In this document: positions 6,803-13,351 of the stretch, one piece after another
Position numbering within the stretch: position 1 is the first letter of the stretch
Layout of the letters: every line of letters starts with the position of its first letter
NCBI GenBank assembly: GCA_026770585.1
Contig: MU646978.1
Span: 5,584-19,467, forward strand
Source: Baffinella frigidus
Lineage: Eukaryota > Cryptophyceae > Cryptomonadales > Baffinellaceae
Length of the DNA stretch: 13,884 bases
Direction: 5' to 3'
Program-made: the position numbers and the translations under genes
The notes under the pieces: model-generated
What the model saw: only the letters and a program-made list of their open reading frames with translations
Told to the model about the DNA's origin: nothing
Database searches by the model: none

Positions 6803-6850
6803 GGGTTTGGGGTTTAGGGTTTGGGGTTTGGGGTTTAGGGTTTAGGGTTT
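6803..6850. repeat. Interstitial telomere-like repeat (TTTAGGG/TTTGGGG)
   Basis: There are about six or seven 7-bp units mixing TTTAGGG and TTTGGGG. The G-rich strand is on the plus strand here, opposite to 171-277 and 4107-4269. Confidence 0.85.
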
Positions 6851-6930
6851 GATCCCCCCCCAAAATGAATAGCTCACGGGGACTGTCCTACGGGTCAAGG
6901 GTAAGGATGGCCACAGTCTTGGGGGCTTTG

Positions 6931-7076
6931 GGGGTTGGGATGTAGGGTTTAGCAGTTAGGGTTGAAACCCTGAACGGGATTAGGGTTTAAACCGTTAACG
7001 GGATTAGGGTTTGGGGTTCGGGGTTTGGGGTTTGGGGTTTAGAGTTTCGGGTTTATGTTTATGTTGAGGGTTCAGG
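6931..7076. repeat. Degenerate telomere-like region
   Basis: GGGATTAGGGTTT occurs twice, followed by a run of GTTTGGG-type units and decaying GTTTATGTTTATG. AACGGGATTAGGGTTT is itself a short duplicated phrase. Confidence 0.75.
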
Positions 7077-7180
7077 ACCACCGAGACCACTTTACTTCTG
7101 GCTCAGTCCACAAATGAAGCCGAAAATCGCGATTTGGCCCCTCGCTGAGGGTCTGCGGTCTGCTAGGTACCAAATAGATA

Positions 7181-7280
7181 TCCCTTAAGTGGTCAACGGG
7201 CGAATAATCGCCCGTGGAAGCCCTAGGCAGGTCCTAGGGCCCTACGATAGGGCGTATGAGCCTACTGGTCACTTCAGGGA
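7181..7280. mobile_element. TA-flanked MITE, family 2 (100 bp)
   Basis: The ends are TCCCTTAAGTGGTCA and TGGTCACTTCAGGGA with TA on both sides (7179-7180, 7281-7282). The hairpin ACGGGCGAATAATCGCCCGT at 7196-7215 starts 15 nt from the left end. Compared with the other copies, the change to TGGTCA occurs in both arms. Confidence 0.88.
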
Positions 7281-7288
7281 TATATATA

Positions 7289-7437
7289 GGTTGTACAACT
7301 ACTTGTATAGCCATTACCTGAAACGCTTCACAGCGCAGAGGATTTCGTGCGGAAAAGGCTATACATGTAGTTGTATAGTAGTTGTATAGTAGTTGTATAG
7401 GCTATACATGTAGTTGTATAGTCTATGCATCTGTTGT
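7289..7437. repeat. 11-bp tandem repeat within an inverted repeat
   Basis: TAGTTGTATAG occurs in tandem at 7368-7378, 7379-7389 and 7390-7400, and again at 7411-7421 after GCTATACATG. The block at 7289-7312 (TGTACAACTACTTGTATAGCC) is the inverted counterpart of 7357-7378. Confidence 0.85.
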
Positions 7438-7486
7438 ATACCCCTGTTTGCAGTACGCGCTCTACCGACAACCAATCTAAGTTCAC

Positions 7487-7572
7487 CTTAAGTCAACCGA
7501 CGTAAGTTGAGCGTAAGTCAACCGACGTGGGTTCAACTTAAGTCGACACATGAGTTGACGTAAGCCGACGCA
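7487..7572. repeat. Degenerate 23-25-bp tandem repeat
   Basis: There are three and a half units of the pattern (G/C)TTAAGTCAACCGACGT(A/G)(A/G)GTT(G/C)A starting near 7487, 7511, 7536 and 7559. The last unit runs into CGCACCCGGGGA, a phrase that recurs near 8140. Confidence 0.75.
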
Positions 7573-7597
7573 CCCGGGGACACGCAGATACACGGAT

Positions 7598-7806
7598 ACA
7601 GATAGGCCCGCCTCGGGATAGATAGGCCCGTTTCGGGATAGACAGGCCCACCTCGGGACAGATATGCCTGTCTCGGGACAGATAGGCCCGTCTCGAGACA
7701 GATAGGCCCGCCTCGGGATAGATAAGATAGGCCCGTCTCGAGATAGAAGGCCCGCCTCGGGATAGATAGGCCCGTCTCGGGACAGACAGGCCCGCCTCGG
7801 GACAGC
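7598..7806. repeat. 20-bp minisatellite, array 2 (about 10 units)
   Basis: The unit is related to array 1 (consensus ACAGATAGGCCCGCCTCGGG). Most spacings are 20 bp, with one 25-bp unit carrying an AGATA insertion and one 19-bp unit. The repetitive Pro/Arg/Gly/Leu open frames on the minus strand are products of this array. Confidence 0.92.
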
Positions 7807-7830
7807 ACATGGAGCGTGATAAACGGGAGA

Positions 7831-7922
7831 GAGAAAGTTGCCTCAGAATCCATGCCAGAAGCGATTCATCATCGTATTCAGAAAAGCAGAATTCTAAAAA
7901 AACATCATCACTGGCAACTTCC
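7831..7922. repeat. 92-bp duplicated block, partner 8234-8324
   Basis: It is nearly identical to 8234-8324 apart from a small A-rich indel. The block begins GAGAAAGTTGCC and ends GGCAACTTCC, so its ends are inverted relative to each other (AGTTGCC/GGCAACT). It could be a small mobile unit. Confidence 0.85.
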
Positions 7923-7993
7923 CCCTCCAGTCCATCACTAAATCCTGAACCCTAAACCAGGTCCATCACTCTGCTAGCAGCTACTGCCGCCCA

Positions 7994-8130
7994 GCGCAAG
8001 TTGACATAGGAGTGGACAACTTAAGTCGGCACATGAGTCCACATCAGCCCCCAACGCAAGTAGACAGGAGTGGACAACTTAACTTACGTTGGCACATGAG
8101 TGCACATAAGCCGGCGGAGGGCGGCTTATG
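7994..8130. repeat. Two-unit degenerate repeat of about 60 bp plus hairpin
   Basis: The phrases GCAAGT(T/A)GACA, AGGAGTGGACAACTTAA and GGCACATGAGT recur in order in two units (7994-8053 and 8054-8117). A 9-bp perfect hairpin (CATAAGCCG/CGGCTTATG) closes the second at 8105-8130. Confidence 0.75.
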
Positions 8131-8233
8131 TACGGCGCATGCACCCGGGGATACACAAGAGAAAGGGAACCGGGGTTTGGGGTTTGGGGTTTCGGGAGAG
8201 AAAGTTGCCGGTGGCGACTTTGGAAAGTAGGGG

Positions 8234-8324
8234 GAGAAAGTTGCCTCAGAATCCATGCCAGAAGCGATTCATCATCGTATTCAGAAAAGCAGAATTCTAA
8301 AAATAATCATCACTGGCAACTTCC
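8234..8324. repeat. 92-bp duplicated block, second copy
   Basis: See the partner at 7831-7922. Immediately upstream another AGAAAGTTGCC (about 8199) and a GGTGGCGACTTT phrase suggest a degraded third copy of the block's ends. A short GTTTGGG telomere-like run lies just before that. Confidence 0.85.
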
Positions 8325-8374
8325 GACCCCACTGACTACTTTCCCCGCCAATCCATCCCGCCCAGCATCACCCT

Positions 8375-8490
8375 CATGGCTCTGTGTCTCAGTCTATTTG
8401 GGCTCACCAATTTGGTGAGCCCGGGCTCTTTTCCACTGCAAAGTTGACGGATTTGCACCACACGCGCAGCATGTCAACTTGAGAATGGTC
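8375..8490. repeat. Dispersed repeat, inverted partner at 11936-12046
   Basis: The block includes a palindrome GGGCTCACCA-ATT-TGGTGAGCCC (8400-8422) and GTCAACTTGAGAA. Its reverse complement reappears at 11936-12046 with the same order of parts: CTCAAGTTGACAT, AAAAGAGCCCGG, and the CTCACC hairpin. Confidence 0.75.
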
Positions 8491-8539
8491 GCAAACCCAT
8501 CGAGCATGCCAACTTGAGAATGGTCCCCAACCCATCCCT
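8470..8539. repeat. Two-unit 35-bp tandem repeat
   Basis: CATGTCAACTTGAGAATGGT and CATGCCAACTTGAGAATGGT start exactly 35 bp apart, both continuing C(G/C)C(A)AACCCATC. Confidence 0.85.
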
Positions 8540-8612
8540 CCCAGCATGTCCCGTACCAAGGCCCCTCGCTCACCAGCGCCGAGGCACCTGCTAGGGACCA
8601 CAGTAGCCCCGC

Positions 8613-8663
8613 AAGCACAACGGCAACCCACAGTCGCAATAAATGACGCACCCCCATCTCCCA
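8613..8663. repeat. 51-bp duplication, partner 9101-9151
   Basis: It is identical to 9101-9151 except for one base. The block contains CAATAAATGACGCA. It is followed by two head-to-tail copies of a 19-nt hairpin AGTAGGCTCGGGCCTACTG (8663-8681, 8682-8700). Confidence 0.9.
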
Positions 8664-8700
8664 GTAGGCTCGGGCCTACTGAGTAGGCTCGGGCCTACTG

Positions 8701-9009
8701 TCGGGACCTGGGGGGGTGCGCCGTCTTACGGGCTTGTGAGCGAGCTCATAAGACTGCCCCTCCTATGACCACCGTAGGGCCCCAGGGTGTGGGGTCAGTG
8801 GGGGGGCTCCGTCTGCAGAGCGACGTACCCCATTGACCGAATCCCAAGGCAGGAGCACAGGTCCCGAGACCGCACGGTTTCTGCACACACCCTTTTGAGG
8901 GGCGTTCGAAACGCCCCTTATGTCCCTCTCGAACCCTCTGGACACCCTTTTTGTCACACCCAACCCGCACTGGGGGGGATCAAACAGAACAGCACGTTGT
9001 TCAAGGGAT
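8701..9009. other. Diverged family 1 halves; no gene
   Basis: At about 8700-8800 two diverged family 1 half elements meet back to back (GGGGGGGTGCG...CTTGTGAGCGAG then CTCATAAGACTGCCCC...CCGTAGGGCCCCAGG). A 9-bp hairpin AGGGGCGTT/AACGCCCCT lies at 8898-8918. Otherwise nothing is recognised. Confidence 0.5.
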
Positions 9010-9100
9010 GAGGGATTAGAGTTTAGGGACTAGGGATTACGGGTTTAGGGTTTATGGTTGGGGTTACAGGGCTCCCGGAATCCCGGAATCCCGGAATCCC
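9010..9100. repeat. Degenerate telomere-like DNA and 9-bp triplet repeat
   Basis: Decayed TTTAGGG-like units (9010-9066) are followed by CCCGGAATC repeated three times (from about 9074). Confidence 0.75.
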
Positions 9101-9151
9101 AAGCACAACGGCAACCCACAGTCGCAATAAATGACGCAACCCCATCTCCCA
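9101..9151. repeat. 51-bp duplication, second copy
   Basis: This is the second copy of 8613-8663. Confidence 0.9.
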
Positions 9152-9469
9152 CACTGACGCAAAAAAACTCCCACAGCCTGGCGGGATGCGGCACCTCATC
9201 TCGCAGCGCCGCCCCCCGGGAGTTGCCCAGCAACCCCCGGGACACGGCTCCGCGGGCCCCCAGCGCCCGCTGCCCCCCCCCTCCTCCCCCCACTCCATTT
9301 CCGCCGCACGCCCGAGCTGTTGGCGAGGACGGACGCGTGTCTACCGCACGACCGATCCAGCGCCGTGACGGGTGGATGGTGGAGGTTGGAGGAGGAGGGG
9401 CTTCGAAGGTGTGCCTGCCGCCGTCCCCGCCGAGCCTGCCCCCGGATGCATGGGGGCGAGGTGCACGGC
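9152..9469. other. GC-rich region downstream of SmF
   Basis: This probably includes the 3' untranslated region of the minus-strand SmF gene. I see no AATAAA-type or TGTAA-type signal in the right orientation near the stop. Open frames on both strands here are long but have no recognisable motif and follow from the high GC content. Confidence 0.4.
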
Positions 9470-9872
9470 CTAGGCTGCCGCCTTGCGGACGTAGAGGACG
9501 TTGTTGCAGCGAACAAGCACCTCGCCCAGGTTGCCCTGGAACTTCTCCTCGATGAACTCCTCGGTGTTCTCCAGCTGCAGGTTCATGTACCCGTCCACCT
9601 GCACACCCTGGTGCTCAGCGCCCCCTTCCCCCTACCGTGGAACCGCAGGGTGGCTGCGGCACACGTGAACGGCACTCACTGCGAGGGTTCAGAGGCCCAG
9701 GTGGGCAGAGAGGGCGTCGGAATCCCCGCAGAGAGCCGAGCGGGCCGGGGAGGGGAGGTACCGACAAGAGGTTCCCCTTGTACTCCATGCCCCACTTGAG
9801 CTTCACGATCACGTCGCTGCCCGTCAGCTCCGTGAGGAACGGCTTCGGGTTGACCGGCTGCAGAGCCGCCAT
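9470..9872 (-). CDS. SNRPF: Small nuclear ribonucleoprotein SmF (two exons)
   Basis: SmF is one of seven Sm proteins that form the ring around the Sm site of U1, U2, U4 and U5 snRNAs in the spliceosome. Exon 1 is 9872-9762 (37 codons), the intron 9761-9599 (GT...AG, phase 0), and exon 2 9598-9470 including TAG, giving 79 residues. The family-typical start [12 protein letters not shown] (7-18) leads into Sm1, with [11 protein letters not shown] (23-33) and the loop residues Y41-M42-N43. Sm2 is [14 protein letters not shown] (62-75), including R67-C68-N69. In known Sm structures these two loops contact the uridine-rich RNA site. An in-frame TAG at 9902-9900, ten codons before the ATG, supports the start. 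The protein ends four residues after Sm2, so the acidic tail common in plant and animal SmF is absent. LSm6 is the nearest alternative, but the N-terminus and KWGMEYKG fit SmF. No neighbouring gene is seen. Confidence 0.95.
9599..9761 (-). other. GT-AG intron of the SmF gene
   Basis: The donor reads TCG|GTACCT and the acceptor GGTGTGCAG|GTGGAC. Removing these 163 nt joins LLS directly to VDGYMN, as expected for the family. Reading through instead introduces unrelated residues and a poor match. A GCTGAG phrase about 20 nt before the acceptor may be the branch site. Another AG (ACCAG) occurs nine bases upstream but would add residues not seen in SmF. Confidence 0.92.
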
Positions 9873-10500
9873 CCCGCTAAGTGTACAGTTTCCTACGCCC
9901 TAACCCCTTGCAAGATCCCTTCCGCGCGAATCCTCTCACGATTTTCTCGTGGTCGGATTCAGTCAACCATTCCAAACCCTCGGGAAAGACCAAATCGTCG
10001 ATTTTCAGACCTCAAATTCACGTTGCAAACACCCAGATCTGGGGTGTCTGATATTAAGTTGACAAAATCTTGGTACACAATCAACTTTTAGGAACAGGTC
10101 GAGATCAATGGATTTGGTCCTCCCGTGAGGGTTGGTGGTTGACTTTGGCAAAAGCGGACGAAATTGACTTTCGCGGGAAAGTGGATTTGACCCTTGGGCA
10201 AGACACTCAGGCTTGACTCACTTTCACGACGATGCTGTTCGCGATGGTTCCGCTCTCAGCCTTCGGCGGTACGTCCTCCGCGCCTTCCTATCAGTCCAGA
10301 CGCTGGCGACGCTGCACGCGCGCCGCCCCGTGTCGCCCCGCAGGATCGCCTCTTTTCGATGTCCGAGCGTGAATCGTGGTGGGAGGCGCAGTTGCTGAGG
10401 GCCCCGTGTCGGCACCGTTGGTGTTCATCGCTAGGTCGCTCGGTGCATTTTAAACAGTCGCACTAATTATTAGCAACAAGCGTGGGGGGGAACCGCTTGA
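9873..10500. other. Upstream region of SmF; no second gene recognised
   Basis: This should contain the 5' leader and promoter of SmF on the minus strand, but no TATA box or other clear element is visible. Several TTGACTT/AAGTTGAC phrases occur (about 10059, 10139, 10165). A near-palindrome CACCCAGATCTGGGGTG lies near 10029-10045. Open frames at 10194-10466 lack motifs. Confidence 0.4.
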
Positions 10501-10775
10501 GGCCTAGCACTGCCGTGACTGTGGAACAGCTGAGCCCCACCACTCACTTTTCCACGCTCATGTTGTGGGCGTTGAAACCGGGCCAGAGGCCCAGCCTCTC
10601 GCCCGGGACCCAATTTTCTGGCGCTCCTGACTGAGCAACAGCTGAGGTAGAGCCAAGGGCTGAGGCCTAGCAACGCAAGGCGCTCCGGAGTGAGGGGAAA
10701 TCGGCGGTCAGCACCGTGGAGCTCCTGACTGAGGAACAGCTGAGGCCCAGCACCGCGGCGCTCCCCAGCGAGGCC
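10501..10775. repeat. Degenerate repeat block of about 55-75 bp units
   Basis: The phrase CTCCTGACTGAG(C/G)AACAGCTGAGG, then AGCA(A/C)CGC and GGCGCTCC, recurs at 10625-10699 and 10721-10775, with an 18-bp insertion in the first. A more decayed unit is near 10515. A 141-codon minus-strand open frame (10470-10895) runs through the block. I see no known domain in it and do not call it a gene. Confidence 0.65.
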
Positions 10776-10991
10776 CGCCCCAGGATGATCCAAAGAAAAT
10801 GCAGTCTTCCCCTCAAGGGGAAGCCGGGTCTTGCGAGAGGCTTTGCGCGATTCGAGAACCCACGCCAGAGGGCTCGAAACATCCACTCTTGACATCTTTC
10901 AGGGGAAATCCCCTGAATACTTAAGTCAACGACGCCGGATGTGGCGTGGATAAGGCGTCGGTTTCCCTGGAGCCCTCTGGCGTGGCCGAGC
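10776..10991. other. No gene; two small perfect palindromes
   Basis: CTTCCCCT-CA-AGGGGAAG lies near 10806-10823 and TCAGGGGA-AA-TCCCCTGA near 10899-10916. Nothing else is recognised. Confidence 0.5.
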
Positions 10992-11022
10992 GCTGACGCC
11001 ATCCTCCCCTGCAGGGGCCGGG
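10992..11022. repeat. 31-bp direct repeat, left copy (partner 11340-11370)
   Basis: GCTGACGCC, two or three variable bases, then CCTCCCCTGCAGGGGCCGGG. The same sequence recurs at 11340-11370. The two copies bracket two palindromic elements. Confidence 0.88.
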
Positions 11023-11039
11023 CGAATTCATCTCCACAA

Positions 11040-11156
11040 AAGTATTAATTAATTGCTTTTGGCGCAACGAAATTTACTACACAGATGCTCTAATATTACT
11101 TTTATGAGCAAATCGTGTAGTAATTTTCGCTACCCAAAAGCAATTAATTAATACTT
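11040..11156. mobile_element. Palindromic element with family 3 core, copy 3
   Basis: The outer arms AAGTATTAATTAATTGCTTT and their complement are essentially perfect. The core (ACGAAATTTACTACACAG against CGTGTAGTAATTTTCG) matches the elements at 715 and 3055. The outer arms do not resemble theirs. Confidence 0.75.
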
Positions 11157-11212
11157 CTATGGAAATTATCATGCTTTCGACTCGTGAACCCCGAGCGCCC
11201 ACCAGCCATCCC

Positions 11213-11326
11213 AAGCGGCTCAAATAGTGCCCTGGAACCTCTTCGATTTTCGCTTGCATCGGGGTCGGATCCGACCCCGATCCAAGGTACATCGAAAATG
11301 CCCCAGAGCACTTTTTGAGCCGCCTT
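11213..11326. mobile_element. 114-bp inverted-repeat element with perfect 24-nt centre
   Basis: The ends AAGCGGCTCAAA and TTTGAGCCGCCTT pair. Inner phrases GTGCCCTGG, TCGATTTT and ATCGGGGTCGGA are matched in complement with mismatches. The centre at 11258-11281 (ATCGGGGTCGGA and complement) is perfect. No target duplication was identified. Confidence 0.75.
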
Positions 11327-11339
11327 CAAGAGCTAGTGG

Positions 11340-11370
11340 GCTGACGCCGCCCTCCCCTGCAGGGGCCGGG
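11340..11370. repeat. 31-bp direct repeat, right copy
   Basis: It matches 10992-11022 at about 29 of 31 positions. Confidence 0.88.
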
Positions 11371-11721
11371 GGTCAAATGCTTGGTGAGAGCAAGGAGGGC
11401 AAGGGGGGCAAGGGGGGCGGGGACTGGGACCCTGCGGTATGCGCCCGGGCGTCAACGTTGACTCAACTCCACTGTTACTTAAGTTAACAGAGGCTCCACT
11501 TTTGCTTTGAGACGTTGGCTCAACCTGCCACCAACCCTCGCAGAAAGACCACATCACTTCTGTCCTTCTATTTTTCTGGTACAGATGGGGGCAAGGACAC
11601 CGGATTCCGGCGTTCTTAGCCTATACAGATTTCGGGATTTGAGCGCCGTGTGAGGGCTGGTGGTGGACTGTTGACTCAACATGGCGGGGTTTGCTCCAAG
11701 CTGTTGAAGACCTCTAGTGGC
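11371..11721. other. No gene recognised
   Basis: It contains a purine-rich AAGGGGGGC tandem (about 11400-11417) and a small palindrome around CTTAAG (11472-11491, CTGTTACTTAAGTTAACAG). A motif-less open frame spans the start. Confidence 0.4.
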
Positions 11722-11723
11722 TA

Positions 11724-11824
11724 TCCCTTAAGTGGCCAGGCCGTCGAATTTGACGGCCAAGAGGTCCTAGGCAGGTCCTAGGGCCCTACGGTAGGGCGTA
11801 TGAGCCTACTGGCCACTTAAGGGA
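11724..11824. mobile_element. TA-flanked MITE, family 2, full length (101 bp)
   Basis: The ends are TCCCTTAAGTGGCCA and TGGCCACTTAAGGGA with TA on both sides (11722-11723, 11825-11826). The hairpin GGCCGTCGAATTTGACGGCC at 11739-11758 starts 15 nt from the left end. The core is GGTCCTAGGGCCCTACGGTA. Confidence 0.92.
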
Positions 11825-11935
11825 TACGTCTGGGTAGTTTGACCAGGCCTCATTTTGGCGTGAATTCGCTGATTTTACAGTGAATTCACTGCCTCGAGAC
11901 GCACAGCCACCAGCGATGCGTCAGTTGGGTTGACC

Positions 11936-12046
11936 GACTCTTCTCAAGTTGACATTGTGGGTGTGCGGTACACACCCGCTCTCAACTTTTCGCACGAAAA
12001 GAGCCCGGCTCACCAGATTGGTGAGCCCAAATACACTGAGAGGGAG
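11936..12046. repeat. Dispersed repeat, inverted partner of 8375-8490
   Basis: It contains CTCAAGTTGACAT, AAAAGAGCCCGG and a hairpin GGCTCACCAGATTGGTGAGCC. It ends at the family 1 element that follows. Between it and the family 2 element lies a small EcoRI-like palindrome AGTGAATTCACT (about 11879-11890). Confidence 0.75.
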
Positions 12047-12049
12047 CTA

Positions 12050-12166
12050 CAGGGGTACCTCGCTCATAAGAAACCGCCCCCCCCCCAGCACCACCACAGG
12101 ACCCTGCGCATAGGCCTACTGTACGGTCCTAAGGTGGGGTGGTTTCTTAAGAGCGAGGTGCCCCTG
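12050..12166. mobile_element. TA-flanked MITE, family 1, full length (117 bp)
   Basis: The ends CAGGGGTACCTCGCTCATAA and the complementary right arm are intact with two changes. TA is present on both sides (12048-12049, 12167-12168). Its flanks AGCTA and TAGCT extend the symmetry by three bases. A short isolated terminus (GCGGTGCCCCTG then TA) lies at about 12220-12233. Confidence 0.92.
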
Positions 12167-12245
12167 TAGCTAGAGAAGAGACTTGTATTGAACTTTTGAC
12201 ATCGGGCGATAAACTTGAGGCGGTGCCCCTGTAGGAGGCTCCTCC

Positions 12246-12320
12246 AAGTGCCCAAGTACTTGATCCAACCCTAAGCTCTACACCCTACACCCTACACAAA
12301 CCCTACCTACACCCTACACA
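12246..12320. repeat. Segmental duplication partner of 13750-13826
   Basis: It starts with TCCAAGTGCCCAAGTACTTG, the tail of the exon-like repeat, and continues into a 7-bp ACACCCT array with AACCCTACCTACACC. The same order recurs at 13750-13826. Confidence 0.8.
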
Positions 12321-12324
12321 ACGC

Positions 12325-12359
12325 GACTCACCCTCCACGCGCGGCGTGGAGGGTGAGTC
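12325..12359. repeat. Perfect 16-bp hairpin
   Basis: GACTCACCCTCCACGC and its exact complement are separated by GCG. It lies directly after the ACACCCT array. Confidence 0.9.
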
Positions 12360-12388
12360 TAGGAACTCGAGGGGGTTCCGGTGCAGAA

Positions 12389-12563
12389 CCGTTTTGGACC
12401 TTATCTCAGAAAACGAGTTCTAAAACTCATTTTCTTAAGTCAATTCCCCTACAAATTCGTCAACTTATTCTTTACTCTCCGCATAAGTTGACAAATTTGT
12501 AGGGGAATTGACTTAAGAAAACGAGTTTTAGAACTCGTTTTCTGAGATAAGACCAGAACACGG
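12389..12563. mobile_element. Large near-perfect inverted repeat (about 175 nt)
   Basis: Arms 12401-12468 and 12483-12550 match at about 66 of 68 positions around a 14-nt loop. Weaker pairing continues for about 12 nt outwards. There is no open frame across it. It may be a young palindromic element or the template of a hairpin RNA. Confidence 0.85.
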
Positions 12564-12735
12564 GGCAGGTACAGACCCGTGGTGTACCTCTAACAACGCA
12601 AGCGTTTCCTAATGCAGAACCTTCTCGGTCGTAGAACCCCTGCCCGGCGACCGCTGCCGAGTGAGGACGGGACACAATTTTAAAGGATTTTAAAAACTTT
12701 CACCTGAATCCTCAGGGAAATGGACTTTTAAAATG
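12564..12735. other. No gene seen
   Basis: Only short motif-less frames are present. A TTTTAAAGGATTTTAAAA phrase near 12679-12696 is A/T-rich. Confidence 0.35.
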
Positions 12736-12851
12736 AAAAAGCTGGAACCGGATTCCGGTCCCGGCTTTTTAAAACGTGCTTAGGTCGCTCGATAGCGGTT
12801 GGCCTCTTCCAGCCAAGAAATGGCTCAAACTCCAGGCCTGGATTTGAGCCA
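12736..12851. repeat. Two hairpins
   Basis: At 12736-12770, AAAAAGCTGGAACCGGA pairs with TCCGGTCCCGGCTTTTT (two mismatches, one-base centre). At 12821-12851, TGGCTCAAA and TTTGAGCCA flank a CTCCAGGCCTGGA centre. Confidence 0.8.
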
Positions 12852-12965
12852 CCTCCCAGGGCTGGTGGGGTTCACCCTGCCCAGTTCACTCTCGGGGCCC
12901 AGGGTTGAGGGCTGAGGGTCCGGAGGGTATGCCCGTAGACGCTGCCCCCCCCCCCGCGTCCACTC

Positions 12966-13100
12966 GCTCGACATCATCTCCAGGGACCCAAAACCCGCAC
13001 CCCCAGACCCAAACATCCGGAATCCTAATCTCTAAACACCAAACCCCAAAAAGTCGCTGGACGTCTTCCAGGTTCCCAAGTACGCCTGGAAGTTCCCCGG
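12966..13100 (+). pseudogene. Exon-like repeat, copy A, with upstream partner
   Basis: At 13054-13100 the plus strand reads SLDVFQVPKYAWKFPG after CAAAAAG. Copies at 13352 and 13737 read SLDIFQVPKYIWKLPG and SLDIFQVPKYLI. Upstream at 12967, CTCGACATCATCTCCAGG parallels CTGGACATCATCTTCCAGG at 13662. The whole unit (front phrase, TAATCTCTAA spacer, back phrase) is therefore duplicated at 13661-13775. The spacer is telomere-like. I do not recognise the peptide. The opposite strand is also open (YLGTWKTSSD), so strand is uncertain. Confidence 0.35.
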
Positions 13101-13200
13101 ACCCGAAAACCTCTCCCTCCCTCCCCCTCTTTCCTCGCTTTCCTCTCCCAATCGACCCCCTCCTCGGGATCCGAACCCCGACCGGCTGGGGGTCACCCCA

Positions 13201-13315
13201 CGTGAGGGATAACATCCACTTAAGGGATACATCCACTTAAGGGATAACATCCACTTAAGGGATACATCCACTTAAGGGATACATCCACTTAAGGGATACA
13301 TCCACTTAGGGGATA
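13201..13315. repeat. 17-18-bp tandem array built from the family 2 terminus
   Basis: Six units (CCACTTAAGGGATA plus CAT or ACAT) follow a decayed leading unit. The unit is the right terminus of family 2 with its flanking TA, plus three or four bases. The first units start at 13216, 13233, 13251, 13268, 13285 and 13302. Confidence 0.92.
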
Positions 13316-13351
13316 CGCCCATGCACCCTAACCCCCAAACCCTCTCTGCAG

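Noticed and set aside
6459-6863. Long overlapping open frames on both strands
   Set aside because: They are created by the 20-bp minisatellite and TTTAGGG-like DNA, which keep all frames open.
7533-7853. 106- and 90-codon minus-strand repetitive proteins
   Set aside because: These are frame shadows of the second 20-bp minisatellite array.
8898-8918. tRNA-like TTCGAA loop
   Set aside because: It is a plain 9-bp hairpin. No acceptor stem or anticodon arm can be drawn around it.
9058-9555. 165-codon plus-strand open frame
   Set aside because: It overlaps exon 2 of SmF on the opposite strand and the 51-bp duplication. There is no motif, and it is best explained by GC-rich sequence antisense to the real gene.
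10470-10895. 141-codon minus-strand open frame
   Set aside because: It crosses a degenerate DNA repeat, has no recognisable motif, and overlapping frames on both strands are equally open at this GC content.
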